A stretch of DNA of 64,000 bases from Hyphomonadaceae bacterium UKL13-1 (GCA_001602435.1 CP012156.1:3417898-3481897); one strand, 5' to 3'. Shown: positions 23,107 to 32,100, counted from the stretch's first letter. Translations and numbers: made by a program. The notes: generated by a model not told the origin, from the letters alone.

Positions 23107-24488
23107 CAGCGGTGATCTAGCAGGCGAATGGGCTTTTGTCTGGACTCAATCTGGGTCAAAGCAGCGGTGCCACCGGGTGGCACCAATTCGACTTGCGCTT
23201 CAATGCCCAGCTTGCGCTTCAACGTCTCACGATAGGCCTCTGGATTGCCACCGCGATCTTCGCACACGACCACAAGCTCATCGCGGCCTTGGCGATCGCG
23301 CATGACTTTACAAATCCACTCACCGGCAAAGGCGGGAAGCTCGGCCAAGATCGGCCCGACAGCTTGGGGGAAGACATTGATGCCGCGCAACTTGACCATA
23401 TTGTCGGACCGGCCAAGGAAGCCCTCAATGCGCTTAAACTGCACCCCGATGGCGCTTTTGTCGGTGCGGAATGCGCTGACATCATGGGTGTTGAAGCGAA
23501 TGATTGGATAGACATCATCCTTGAACAGACAGGTGACAATGAGGTCGCCTGTTTGGCCATCGGGGACGGGTTGGGCGGTATCGAGATCGCAAATCTCCAC
23601 CCAATGCGCGTCTTCCATCACATAGTGTCCATCGCGGTCTGGCCCTTCGCCCGCGATCATGCCGGTATCGCCCACGCCGTACCAATCATAGCAGGCCGCC
23701 CCACCCCATAGGGCGGAGACTGCATCCTTATCTTCCCGACCAAATTGGCCCGAGATCATGCGGATGGGGATATCGACGCCGGGCTCTAGCCCTTCGGCAC
23801 GGGCCACTTCAGCCAGCTTTTTGATATAGTCGGTAAAGCCCAAAATGACGGTCGCGCCAAAGTCGCGCATCAAAGCCACTTGCGCTGCACTGCGCGTTTC
23901 AATCCCGGTACCCGCCGACATGAAGGTCGCGCTTGTCCAGCGGGTGACGGCCTCCCGAATATAATGGCCGCCATTGATCATGCCGTGACCATAGACCGAA
24001 TGCACCACATCGCTTGGCCGCATACCCTGCCAGCGGAACAAGCGCGCGAGCAAGAGGTTCTGCACCTCCCGCGTTTTGGCCCCGAAGAATAGCGGCTGAG
24101 GCCGTCCTGTCGTGCCACTGGTCGTGTGAAAAATCATCGGCGGCCGAGCACCATCGGGATAGGAATCCAGGCCCGCAAAGTCCCCAAAAGGCGGATGAAG
24201 CGCAATACTCTCAACAATCTCTTGCTTGCCGAAGGTGGGCAGTTTCGGCAGATCGTCGAGCGATTTGATGTCGCCTGCCTCAATCCCATGCTTGCCCCAC
24301 AGGCGCTGATAGAAATGGGTCTTGGCGGCGCGCGCCACCAGCTTTTGAAACAGGCGCTCTTGATGGGCGCGCAAATGGTCGCGACTGATGGTGGTGGCCA
24401 TCTTCACAAAGTCATCGCCAATCGGATGGTCTTTCAAAAGCGCTGGATAATCCACGCTTTGGGCAAAGCTGGTGTGTAAGTCCGTCAC
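23106..24488 (-). CDS. PaaK-like adenylate-forming CoA ligase
   Basis: A 460-residue AMP-binding ligase closest in layout to phenylacetate-CoA ligase PaaK. The P-loop is HTTSGTTGRPQP; further motifs are YDWYGVGDTGMIAGEG, GDLIVTCLF, IRFNTHDV, LGRSDNMVKLRGINVFP and a C-terminal Lys in RQKPIRLLD. It activates a carboxylic acid with ATP to an acyl-AMP and then to the thioester. GTG is the start codon and overlaps the upstream stop (GTGA), so coupling with the MmgE/PrpD gene is likely. The aromatic-acid specificity of PaaK cannot be assumed. Confidence 0.87.
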   Translation of the reverse strand: MTDLHTSFAQSVDYPALLKDHPIGDDFVKMATTISRDHLRAHQERLFQKLVARAAKTHFYQRLWGKHGIEAGDIKSLDDLPKLPTFGKQEIVESIALHPPFGDFAGLDSYPDGARPPMIFHTTSGTTGRPQPLFFGAKTREVQNLLLARLFRWQGMRPSDVVHSVYGHGMINGGHYIREAVTRWTSATFMSAGTGIETRSAAQVALMRDFGATVILGFTDYIKKLAEVARAEGLEPGVDIPIRMISGQFGREDKDAVSALWGGAACYDWYGVGDTGMIAGEGPDRDGHYVMEDAHWVEICDLDTAQPVPDGQTGDLIVTCLFKDDVYPIIRFNTHDVSAFRTDKSAIGVQFKRIEGFLGRSDNMVKLRGINVFPQAVGPILAELPAFAGEWICKVMRDRQGRDELVVVCEDRGGNPEAYRETLKRKLGIEAQVELVPPGGTAALTQIESRQKPIRLLDHR

Positions 24489-25891
24489 GATAGGATCCCT
24501 GCGGCAAGGCGGCCCAAAAGGCCGACATCGGTGAGTTCTGTCAGCTGGTCCACGGCCTCAATGAGCGCGGCCTCTAGAACCGGATTGGCCTGGCCAAAGC
24601 CGAACGCGCAACAGGCCCGAAACTTTGCCAGATGGGCTTCCCGGCTCAACGGGCGTTGAGGGGTACCCAAGAGTTGTTCGATGCTTACTTCCAGAACCCG
24701 TCCATCTTTGAGACGGGCGCGCGCAGATTGCGGCACGAAGGCCGAGGCCTCTGTTACGTCATTGACCACAACTTCGATGCGGGCGGCGATCTGGTGGATG
24801 AGCGGATCATTGAGGCGGTCGGGCGTAAAATCCGTTAGACCCACATCGCCCTTGGTCAAAGCAATCGCGCCCACATAGGGCAAGCACAAGCGGGCATAAT
24901 TGACTTCCAGTGGCGCTGGCGCGATGGGGCGACCCACCAGATGATGGATCAAGGGCGGGGCCGAAATGGTCAAGCGGTCGAGATTATCGGCGGTCAGGCC
25001 TAAACGCGCCAAGTGCTGGATCATGTCGATCCCACCGTGCGAGGCGCGCCCACTGGGGAAGGGCTTCCAGCTGACTTCTGCCGAGCGCCACGCTTTGCCT
25101 AGACTGGCCATCACGGGCGCTAAGGCGGTTTCCAGCTCAAACAGCGAGAGATAGCCAAACGGCCCATCGATGGAGCCCAATGGGCCGGGCAGGCCCGCCT
25201 CCACCAAATCGACGGCCACAAAGGCAGATCGCGCGGCCCCTGCGACGCTTGCTGCGAGCGCTGGCGTGCCCTCGACATGGGCCTGCATCGTGCCGGACGC
25301 AAAGGCCAGCGCATAGCCAAAAGCGTGGGCAGTCTGATCGGTCGTGAGGCCTCGGGCATGGGCCAAGGCAGCCACCGCACCAAACAGGCCACAGGTGGCC
25401 GGCCGGAAAAAGCGGATTTGCGATTTGGCTGCCACGCCTAGGCCTGCGGCGACATCGACCCCGACAGCGGCGGCGGAAGTAAAGCGGGCTCCGGTCATGC
25501 CTGTGCGTTGCGCTTCAGCGAGAAGGACCGGGACTACAACGGTGAATGGGTGCAGCACCGCCGCTTCATGCACACAATCAAACTCCAGCGCATGGGCCTG
25601 AAACGCATTGACGAAGGCGGCGTGCGGGGCGGGTAAAGCCTCCCCCGTGGCGAAGACATTGGCCTCTGCGCCATGGCCCCATTTGGCGGCGGCTTGGCGC
25701 ACCCCTGTGGCATAGGGAGAGCGCGTCCCCGCAATGCCCACACCGATTAAGTCCAAGGTGAAATTGCGCACCGCTTGCACTACGGGCGGCGGCAGGGTCG
25801 CTAAACTGGTCGTGGCCACATGCTGGGCGAACTTCTGGGCCGCTGTGTGTGGCGCGCCTGTCTGTATAGACTCTGAGCTTTGTCCGGACAT
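24485..25891 (-). CDS. MmgE/PrpD family protein
   Basis: A 468-residue member of the MmgE/PrpD family, which includes 2-methylcitrate dehydratase and cis-aconitate decarboxylase. Recognised segments: LDLIGVGIAGTRSPYATG, HALEFDCVHEAAVLHP (the conserved HGxDFDDxH-like region), VGVDVAAGLG, FRPATCGLFGAVAALAHARGLT and FPSGRASHGGIDM. I took the ATG at 25891; an in-frame start at 25939 would reach into the divergent gene's promoter. First gene of a three-gene operon. The acid it dehydrates, decarboxylates or isomerises is unknown. Confidence 0.87.
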   Translation of the reverse strand: MSGQSSESIQTGAPHTAAQKFAQHVATTSLATLPPPVVQAVRNFTLDLIGVGIAGTRSPYATGVRQAAAKWGHGAEANVFATGEALPAPHAAFVNAFQAHALEFDCVHEAAVLHPFTVVVPVLLAEAQRTGMTGARFTSAAAVGVDVAAGLGVAAKSQIRFFRPATCGLFGAVAALAHARGLTTDQTAHAFGYALAFASGTMQAHVEGTPALAASVAGAARSAFVAVDLVEAGLPGPLGSIDGPFGYLSLFELETALAPVMASLGKAWRSAEVSWKPFPSGRASHGGIDMIQHLARLGLTADNLDRLTISAPPLIHHLVGRPIAPAPLEVNYARLCLPYVGAIALTKGDVGLTDFTPDRLNDPLIHQIAARIEVVVNDVTEASAFVPQSARARLKDGRVLEVSIEQLLGTPQRPLSREAHLAKFRACCAFGFGQANPVLEAALIEAVDQLTELTDVGLLGRLAAGILS

Positions 25892-25899
25892 ATTGGGGA

Positions 25900-25913
25900 C
25901 ATAGCATGCTATG
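25900..25913. promoter_or_regulatory. Palindrome in the divergent promoter region, candidate GntR operator
   Basis: CATAGCATGCTATG, a perfect 14-bp palindrome, lies 9-22 bases upstream of the MmgE/PrpD start and about 50 bases upstream of the CoA-transferase start. A GntR/UTRA regulator is encoded in the same cluster. A second near-palindrome, GTCTGTATAGAC, lies at 25860-25871 just inside the MmgE/PrpD gene and looks more like HutC-type sites. Either or both could be the operator. Confidence 0.45.
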
Positions 25914-25963
25914 CGCGAAGCGCAATCACTCTGACCCATTTTGCCGAGCGAGGCCTAAAAAAC

Positions 25964-27262
25964 GTGCAGACCCCGAATGGTTCGACACCGATAACCCAGT
26001 CTAAGCGGCTTAGCTCTCTCGCAGAGGCAGCAGCGCTTTTGGCAGAACGGGCACGTGGCGGACGGGTCTTTATCCCAGCGGGGCCGGTAGAGCCTTTGGG
26101 CTTGGCAGAAGCATTTCGCGCGAACCCCGGATTGGCCGACGAGTTGAGTTTTTGCGGCCTATTCATTCCGGGCCTCAATCGTTTGGATTGGGCGGCCCTT
26201 TCGCCGAAAGCCCGGGCGGAAGTTTTTCTGCCCAGCCCCGATTTTGCCGCGACCATCGCGACAGGCCAGACCCGTATTATTCCGTCGCACTATTCGGCTG
26301 CTTGGCGCTTTTTCAGGACAGCGCCCTTTAAGGCAGCGGTGTTTCATCTCGCCGCCCCTGATGCCGAAGGCTTTTGCTCGCTGTCCTTGTCGGCCGATGC
26401 CAGCCCGGCTTTCTTTGACCGCACAATGTTCAAGCTAGGCCTGATCAATCCAAGCCTGCCCCTGGTGAAGGGCGCGCCGAAGCTGCATCTGAGCGCTCTG
26501 GATGCTTGGGTGGAGGCCGATGCCCCACCGGCGGAATTGTCGACCCAAGCTCCAACTGGTGATGTGGACGCTCTGGTGCACCATGTGACCAGCCTGATTG
26601 AGGATGGCGCGACCTTGCAGGCGGGGATTGGGAAGCTGCCCGGCGCGATCATGGCGGGGCTGACCCAGCGACGCGGCCTTTCCATTTACTCCGGCCTGAT
26701 TGGGGATTGGGTTCTGCCTCTGATCGACGCAGGGGCCTTGGCGGATCATGCGGGAAGTTTGAAGGCCGGTGTCATTCTGGGCAGCCACGCTTTACAGGAC
26801 CGCATGGCGCAAGAGGCGCGCTTAAAGCTGATCCCGATTGCCGAGACCCACGGCGCGGCCCATCTTGGCTCGATTGAGCGCTTTACCAGCCTCAATGCGG
26901 CGCTGGAGGTGGATTTGTTCGGCCAGATTAATTGCGAATTTGCGGATTCGCGGACGCTGGCAGGCGTTGGCGGCGCGGTTGACTTCTTGCGCGGTGCTCG
27001 CCTCAGCCCTGGCGGCAAGCCCATTGTGATGGTGCAAAGCCTTGGCAAGCAAGGTGAGACCCGGATTATGCCGCGGCTTAATACACCCAGTGTCTCCATT
27101 GCCCGTTCTGATGCACCTATCTTGGTGACGGAACACGGCGCAGTCGATCTAGAGCCCCTCGATACCGAAGCCCGCGCGCAGGCCATTATCTCGCTGGCCG
27201 CGCCCCAGCATCGCGCGGACCTAATGGCTGCTTGGTCGCAGCAGAGAGGTGTTAAAGCATGA
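25964..27262 (+). CDS. Acetyl-CoA hydrolase/4-hydroxybutyrate CoA-transferase family protein
   Basis: A 432-residue family I CoA-transferase of the acetyl-CoA hydrolase type. Key parts: TLQAGIGKLPGAIMAGL, SGLIGDWVLPLIDAGAL, the probable catalytic Glu in AALEVDLFGQIN, GGAVDFLRGA, and VTEHGAVDLEPLDTEARAQAII at the C-terminus. The relatives use acetate, 4-hydroxybutyrate, or itaconate as CoA acceptors. I prefer a GTG start at 25964 with GAGG ten bases upstream; a TTG at 25880 would overlap the divergent gene. Its stop overlaps the start of the GntR gene by four bases (ATGA). Confidence 0.85.
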   Translation: MQTPNGSTPITQSKRLSSLAEAAALLAERARGGRVFIPAGPVEPLGLAEAFRANPGLADELSFCGLFIPGLNRLDWAALSPKARAEVFLPSPDFAATIATGQTRIIPSHYSAAWRFFRTAPFKAAVFHLAAPDAEGFCSLSLSADASPAFFDRTMFKLGLINPSLPLVKGAPKLHLSALDAWVEADAPPAELSTQAPTGDVDALVHHVTSLIEDGATLQAGIGKLPGAIMAGLTQRRGLSIYSGLIGDWVLPLIDAGALADHAGSLKAGVILGSHALQDRMAQEARLKLIPIAETHGAAHLGSIERFTSLNAALEVDLFGQINCEFADSRTLAGVGGAVDFLRGARLSPGGKPIVMVQSLGKQGETRIMPRLNTPSVSIARSDAPILVTEHGAVDLEPLDTEARAQAIISLAAPQHRADLMAAWSQQRGVKA

Positions 27263-27975
27263 GTGCGCCAAACTCCCTCTACCGCCGTTTGGCAGACGAC
27301 CTGCGCAAGGCCATTGCCTCGGGCCATTATCCGACAGGCAGCTTACTGCCCACGGAGTCTGACTTGTGCGCGACGCACCAAGTCTCACGCCATACGGCCC
27401 GTGACGCCCTGCGCATCTTGACCGATGAAGGCCTGATTGAGCGACGGCGGGGTGCAGGCTCGGTCGTGATTGCGGCCAAGCCGATTGGTCCTTTCTCGCA
27501 GGGCTGGGGCGAGATTGGCGATATTCTCCAATATGCGCGCGATACACGCTTGGTGATCTTAAGCTATGGCCCAGCCGATCCAGCCGATCTGGCCGCCATG
27601 GGCCTTGACCTAGCGCAGAGCTGGATTGGGATTGATGGCCTGCGGGTTCGTACGACCGGTGGCAGGCCCTTGGCCCATACAAGCATTTGTGTGCGCGCCG
27701 ACCTTGCCCCACCGCGCGCCGCTTTAGACGATTGGCCCCATGCCATCGCCGAATATATCGCCCGTCATTCTGGGGTCCTAGCGGCAACGATTGAACAAGA
27801 CATTTCCGCCATCAAGCTCAGCCGAGGGCTCGCCAAAACCTTGCATGAGCACGCGGGCGATCCGGCCCTTCGCACCCGACGGCGCTATTTCGATGCTGCA
27901 GGTCATATCTATCAAGCGAGCATCAGCATCCACCCGGGCGAGCATTTCACCTATTCGATGTCGGTCAGTCGCTAG
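27259..27975 (+). CDS. GntR-family regulator with UTRA ligand domain (HutC type)
   Basis: A 238-residue repressor-type regulator. A winged helix-turn-helix fills residues 5-70 (LRKAIASGHYPTGSLLPTESDLC, VSRHTARDALRILTDEGLIERRRGAGS), followed by a UTRA ligand-binding domain (about 90-235, with RTTGGRPLAHTSICVRADLA and RTRRRYFDAAGHIYQASISIHPG). HutC-type proteins respond to a pathway substrate. It is translationally coupled to the CoA-transferase gene and probably controls the divergent promoters at 25892-25963. The stop overlaps the convergent transporter gene stop. Confidence 0.9.
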   Translation: MSAPNSLYRRLADDLRKAIASGHYPTGSLLPTESDLCATHQVSRHTARDALRILTDEGLIERRRGAGSVVIAAKPIGPFSQGWGEIGDILQYARDTRLVILSYGPADPADLAAMGLDLAQSWIGIDGLRVRTTGGRPLAHTSICVRADLAPPRAALDDWPHAIAEYIARHSGVLAATIEQDISAIKLSRGLAKTLHEHAGDPALRTRRRYFDAAGHIYQASISIHPGEHFTYSMSVSR

Positions 27976-28979
27976 CTTGCCATCATCATGAGGCCGACCC
28001 CGGCTGCGGAGATGGCGGCGATGATGGCGGTCTGGATCAGAAGGGCTCCCACCGCGCGTGGGCCTAACAGCATCACACCCTTGATCGACGTGTTCGCCCC
28101 CAAGGCGACCATGGAAACGATCAAGCAGACGCTGGACAATTTGGTCAAAGCCGCAATGCCTTCAGGCGTCAGCCAGCCCGTATTGGCGACCACAATCGCG
28201 GCGACAAAGCCCAATAGAAACACCGGCACGGTGGCTTCATTTTCTTCCTGATCGCCCTCTTTGCGGTCGCGCCAGGACAAGATCATCAACAGGCCAAAGA
28301 TCACGACCGGCATCATGGCGACGCGGATCATTTTCACCGTCGTGGCTGCAGGCGTGGCGGCTTCACCATAGACGTCCGACGCCGCCACAACTTGCGCAAC
28401 TTCGTGGATGGAGGCACCCAGAAACACCGCCGAGGGGATCATGGGGATGTTGAAGAAGTGACAAAGTGCGGGATAGGCGACCACAGCGATGGTGCCGATG
28501 ATGGTGATGCTGGCCACGGTCGCCACCACGTCACGCTCAACATTCGAATTGGGGCGGCGCGCCAAGACGGTTGCAATCGCCAAAGCCGCCGACGCCCCAC
28601 AGATGGCAACCGAAGTCGCCGTCAAGAAGGCAGTGGCGCGGGGCAGTTTCAAAGCCCGCCCTGCCAGATAGCCCAAGCAAAGTGTGCCAAAGGCAGCTGA
28701 GACCGCGATCACGGCGGGTTGCCAGCCTAAGGCTTGCAAGTCTGAAATCGTGATGCGGAAACCCATCAAGGCGACCCCAACCCGCAACAGGGGCTTGGCC
28801 AATAAATCATTGCCGGGCTTGAAGGTGGGCTTGGTCAAGACAATAGCGGCCAACATGCCGAGCAGCAGCGCAATCAACAGGGTGGGAACGCGCGTGCCCT
28901 GGGTCGGGAAATAAGCAATGGCAGCTAGAAAGAGACCCAAACCAACACCGGGGCCAAACTTTGTCAGCGATTTAAACAT
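27972..28979 (-). CDS. YeiH/UPF0324 family putative sulfate exporter
   Basis: A 335-residue inner-membrane protein with about ten hydrophobic helices. Family segments are LLRVGVALMGFRITISDLQALGW, SVAICGASAALAIATVL, GASIHEVAQVVAAS and TKLSSVCLIVSMVALGANTSIKG. The YeiH group is annotated as putative sulfate exporters, and homologues appear beside sulfonate or cysteate pathways; direct evidence of function is thin. Start ATG at 28979 (MFKSLTKFGPG); an alternative lies four codons upstream. Convergent with the GntR gene. Whether it belongs to that cluster's pathway is open. Confidence 0.85.
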   Translation of the reverse strand: MFKSLTKFGPGVGLGLFLAAIAYFPTQGTRVPTLLIALLLGMLAAIVLTKPTFKPGNDLLAKPLLRVGVALMGFRITISDLQALGWQPAVIAVSAAFGTLCLGYLAGRALKLPRATAFLTATSVAICGASAALAIATVLARRPNSNVERDVVATVASITIIGTIAVVAYPALCHFFNIPMIPSAVFLGASIHEVAQVVAASDVYGEAATPAATTVKMIRVAMMPVVIFGLLMILSWRDRKEGDQEENEATVPVFLLGFVAAIVVANTGWLTPEGIAALTKLSSVCLIVSMVALGANTSIKGVMLLGPRAVGALLIQTAIIAAISAAGVGLMMMAS

Positions 28980-29022
28980 GTGGCCCCACAATCAGGCGCG
29001 CTTACCCAACGCGCCGACACAT

Positions 29023-29286
29023 TCAGCTTAGGGCTGTTTCACCAGACTGTGCAATTGGGCTCGGTGCAGCGGCATGCTTGGTATTGCGGTGCAGGACCAT
29101 CCGGTCGTGCAGACAACAAATGGTCTGGCTGCCAGTGGACTTAAACAGGCCGGGGATCAGGCCGTGAATGATGCAGGCGAAGGCCGCACCCAACATTTGG
29201 AAGCCGAAACTAAAGGCCACACCTAAATGTTCAAAATAGCTTTCGCCGACGCTCTCTGGATGCTCGACAAATAATTTTTTGAACAT
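29023..29286 (-). CDS. DUF6356 family small membrane protein
   Basis: An 87-residue protein. HPESVGESYFEHLGVAFSFG followed by a hydrophobic helix (LGAAFACIIHGLIPGLF) and LHDRMVLHR is the DUF6356 pattern common in alphaproteobacteria; function unknown. I chose the ATG at 29286, preceded by GGGGAGA at good spacing, rather than an upstream start at 29313. It is divergent from the Lrp-type regulator. The 103-base region between them is AT-rich (for example TGGTAAATTTTCAC) as expected for an Lrp-regulated promoter. Confidence 0.8.
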   Translation of the reverse strand: MFKKLFVEHPESVGESYFEHLGVAFSFGFQMLGAAFACIIHGLIPGLFKSTGSQTICCLHDRMVLHRNTKHAAAPSPIAQSGETALS

Positions 29287-29389
29287 AGCTGCTGTCTCCC
29301 CATTTGCAGACAAAGGTTCTCACAGATTCTATGGTAAATTTTCACTTTCTTATTGAGTATCAGCACGGCTTTGGTATATTTCTTCGATC

Positions 29390-29866
29390 ATGAAGCCAGA
29401 AAATCAAAAAATTGACGAAGCGGACATTAAGCTTTTGTCCATACTTCAAACCGATGCCTCTGTATCTTTGGAGGAATTATCGTCGCGCACCGCTATGTCT
29501 GCCAACACCGCTTGGCGGCGTATCCGGCGGATGGAAGAGGCGGGCATCATCGCCAAGCGGGTTGCCTTGATCGATCCAGAGGCGGTGGGACTGGGTATGA
29601 CGGTCTTTGTCGCTATCAAGACCTCCGACCATTCCGATGAATGGCTAGAGAACTTTGCCCGCTCTGTCTCGGCCATCCCGGAAGTGGTGGAGTTTTACCG
29701 TATGAGTGGGGATACCGATTATCTGCTCAAACTCTTGGTCGCTTCCATTGCCGATTACGACCGCGTCTATAAGAAACTGATCCGCAGCGCGAAGCTCAGC
29801 GACGTAAGTTCGAGCTTTGCGATGGAGACGATCAAATTTACCACCGCTGTGCCTTTGCGAATTTAG
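29390..29866 (+). CDS. Lrp/AsnC-family regulator
   Basis: A 158-residue regulator. The N-terminal winged helix (residues 8-60: IDEADIKLLSILQTDASVSLEELSSRTAMSANTAWRRIRRMEEAGII) is followed by the RAM ligand-binding domain (about 65-150, VFVAIKT, VVEFYRMSGDTDYLLKLLVASIADYD). Such proteins sense amino acids and form octamers. Target genes cannot be named; autoregulation and control of the divergent DUF6356 gene are plausible. A 27-base gap separates it from coaBC. Confidence 0.92.
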   Translation: MKPENQKIDEADIKLLSILQTDASVSLEELSSRTAMSANTAWRRIRRMEEAGIIAKRVALIDPEAVGLGMTVFVAIKTSDHSDEWLENFARSVSAIPEVVEFYRMSGDTDYLLKLLVASIADYDRVYKKLIRSAKLSDVSSSFAMETIKFTTAVPLRI

Positions 29867-29893
29867 CTTTTGGTACAAGTTTTTATGGTCTAA

Positions 29894-31105
29894 ATGGCGG
29901 GTATGAGCTTGAAGCGCGTCCTCTTAATCGTGGGTGGAGGGATCTCTGCCTATAAGACCCCCGAACTGGTGCGGGCGCTGGAGAAGCGCGGCATCGGCTG
30001 TCGGGTTATTTTGACGCAAGCGGGTAGCCAGTTTGTGACGCCGCTGACCTTGGCCAGCCTGACCAAGGATGACGTGCATCAGGCATTGTTCAACCTGACC
30101 CATGAAGCCAAAATGGGCCATATCGAACTCTCGCGCAGTGCGGACCTCGTCCTCGTGGCCCCAGCGACAGCCGATCTCATCGGCAAAGTGGCCAATGGTT
30201 TGGCCAATGATCTGGCCTCAACGGCACTGTTGGCGACGGACAAGCCTGTTTTGATGGCACCCGCCATGAATGTGCGCATGTGGGACCATCCCGCCGTGCA
30301 GCGCAATCTGGCGACCTTGCGCGCTGACGGCGTTCATTTCATCGGCCCCGATGAAGGGGCGATGGCGTGCGGTGAATATGGGCTGGGTCGCATGGCTGAG
30401 CCTGAAGCCATTGCCGCAGGCGTTGAGGCTTTTTGGCAGAAGGCATCGGCGGAAAAACCCTTAAAGGGCAAGCGCGCGATTGTGACAGCGGGACCGACGC
30501 TTGAGGCGCTCGACCCCATCCGGTTCCTGTCCAACCGATCTTCCGGCAAACAAGGCTATGCCATTGCCCAAGCACTCGCTGAAGCTGGCGCGGAGGTGAC
30601 CTTGGTGTCGGGCCCTACGGCTTTAAACGATGTGCCGGGTGTGACCATGGCGCGGATTGAAAGTGCGCGTGAGATGTTGGCTGCCTGCCAAACCGCCTTG
30701 CCCGCCGACATTTTTATCGCCGTCGCGGCCGTTGCCGACTGGCGACCTGAGACCAAGGCAGACGTGAAGCTGAAGCTTAAGGGTGACGCGAAAGCGCCCG
30801 CGATGAATTTGGTTGAAAACCCCGATATTCTGGCGACCATCGCGCAGGCCGGACCGAACAGGCCAGAGCTGGTTATCGGCTTTGCGGCGGAAACCCATGA
30901 TGTTTTGGCCTATGCCAGTGCCAAGCGCGCTAAAAAGGGCTGCGACTGGGTCGTGGCCAACGACGTCTCGGGCGATGTCATGGGCGGGGAGAGCAACCAG
31001 ATCATGCTGGTCACCGCAGATGGTCATCAAAGCTGGCCCGAAGCGCCAAAGGCACAGATTGCGGCGCGCTTAGTCGGCGCGATTGCGGATCACTTTAAAG
31101 CGTAG
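29894..31105 (+). CDS. coaBC: Bifunctional phosphopantothenoylcysteine decarboxylase/synthase
   Basis: A 403-residue two-domain enzyme of coenzyme A synthesis. The N-terminal flavodoxin-like CoaC (about 1-190) has LLIVGGGISAYKTPELVRAL, VAPATADLIGKVANGLANDL, APAMNVRMWDHPA and the catalytic Cys in MACGEYGLGRM. The C-terminal CoaB (about 195-403) has ITAGPT-like IVTAGPTLEALDPIRFLSNRSSGKQGYAIA and a conserved AVADWRP. The first domain usually begins VTGGIAAYK; here it reads VGGGISAYK, a mild variant. A second ATG three codons in is possible. Confidence 0.95.
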   Translation: MAGMSLKRVLLIVGGGISAYKTPELVRALEKRGIGCRVILTQAGSQFVTPLTLASLTKDDVHQALFNLTHEAKMGHIELSRSADLVLVAPATADLIGKVANGLANDLASTALLATDKPVLMAPAMNVRMWDHPAVQRNLATLRADGVHFIGPDEGAMACGEYGLGRMAEPEAIAAGVEAFWQKASAEKPLKGKRAIVTAGPTLEALDPIRFLSNRSSGKQGYAIAQALAEAGAEVTLVSGPTALNDVPGVTMARIESAREMLAACQTALPADIFIAVAAVADWRPETKADVKLKLKGDAKAPAMNLVENPDILATIAQAGPNRPELVIGFAAETHDVLAYASAKRAKKGCDWVVANDVSGDVMGGESNQIMLVTADGHQSWPEAPKAQIAARLVGAIADHFKA

Positions 31106-31110
31106 CCTGA

Positions 31111-31911
31111 CTAAAGCGGCCAGAAAATCCCAAGCATCAACAGGCCTACCACGATGCGGTAATAGGCAAAGGGCGCAAAGCCCATGCGCTGCACAATGCC
31201 GATAAACAGCTTGATCACAAAGATCGCGGTGATGAAGGCAACCAAGAAGCCAATGGCGACGAGAATCAGGTCTTGCCCGCCTTGCGCCAGCAAGGCTTCG
31301 CGATTGCTCCAACCTTCATAGGCAAACACGCCCACCATCGTGGGGATGGACAAGAAGAAGCTGAACTCAGCGGCGGGTTTGCGGTCCACGCCCAACATCA
31401 TCGCGCCAATAATGGTGGCACCAGAGCGGGACATGCCGGGGATCAATGCCAAACATTGGCAAAGGCCAATCTTCAGACCCATCCCGACTGAAATATCATC
31501 CACATCGAGGACTTGCGGCTGGGGGCGGAACCGCTCGGCCAGCAGGATCAGGATGCCACCCACGACCAAAGTGACCGATACGACCACCGGGCTAAACAAA
31601 ACGCCCTTGATAAAGTCGTGCAATAAAGCGCCGAGCAACATGGAAGGGAAGAAGGCCAGAATGACGGCTGCGGCGAATTGGCGCGACGCAGGACTCGAAG
31701 GCAGGGTGATGAAAGCACCCCAAAGCTTTTCAAAATAAAGGACGACCACGGCAAGGACAGCACCCAGCTGGATCATGGTCTCGAACGTGTCCGGGACGGC
31801 TCCGGGCAGAAATTGGTCAGCCAGAATCAAATGACCGGTCGAAGAGATCGGCAAAAACTCTGTCAGGCCTTCGATGATGCCCAACAAAATGGCTACGAAA
31901 TACTCGCTCAT
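31111..31911 (-). CDS. uppP: Undecaprenyl-diphosphate phosphatase
   Basis: A 266-residue integral membrane phosphatase (BacA/UppP) that recycles the lipid carrier for peptidoglycan and other cell-wall polymers. Both conserved motifs are present: LGIIEGLTEFLPISSTGHLILADQ and LIPGMSRSGATIIGAMMLGV, the latter with the catalytic Ser/Arg. About eight membrane helices. Converges with coaBC, five bases between stops. Start ATG at 31911 or three codons upstream at 31920. Confidence 0.93.
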   Translation of the reverse strand: MSEYFVAILLGIIEGLTEFLPISSTGHLILADQFLPGAVPDTFETMIQLGAVLAVVVLYFEKLWGAFITLPSSPASRQFAAAVILAFFPSMLLGALLHDFIKGVLFSPVVVSVTLVVGGILILLAERFRPQPQVLDVDDISVGMGLKIGLCQCLALIPGMSRSGATIIGAMMLGVDRKPAAEFSFFLSIPTMVGVFAYEGWSNREALLAQGGQDLILVAIGFLVAFITAIFVIKLFIGIVQRMGFAPFAYYRIVVGLLMLGIFWPL

Positions 31912-31955
31912 GACATCCATTCAAACGTAAGCTTGATTGCGGGCCTCATGGCATG

Positions 31956-31980
31956 GCTTGGCGCGCAAAACCAGCCAAGC
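31956..31980. other. Stem-loop between uppP and gltD
   Basis: GCTTGGC (31956-31962) and GCCAAGC (31974-31980) with an eleven-base loop, in the 288-base region between the divergent uppP and gltD starts. It lies in the leader of one or both transcripts. Nothing identifies a known riboswitch. Confidence 0.4.
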
Positions 31981-32080
31981 TTACATCGGTGAAATAGGTA
32001 TGATATGTTACCAATAACGCCGCGTACTTCTTCACCACTTCGCGACCACATGGCGGGCATCTGAAGCTTCTCCGTTTTAA

Positions 32081-32100
32081 TAGGTAACAAAAAATACCTA
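32081..32100. promoter_or_regulatory. TAGGTA/TACCTA inverted repeat upstream of gltD
   Basis: TAGGTA and TACCTA arms with an eight-base A-rich spacer, 100 bases upstream of the gltD start. It sits in an AT-rich patch likely to contain the promoter. It could be an operator, for example for an Lrp- or NtrC-like protein, but the half-sites match no consensus I can name. Confidence 0.3.
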
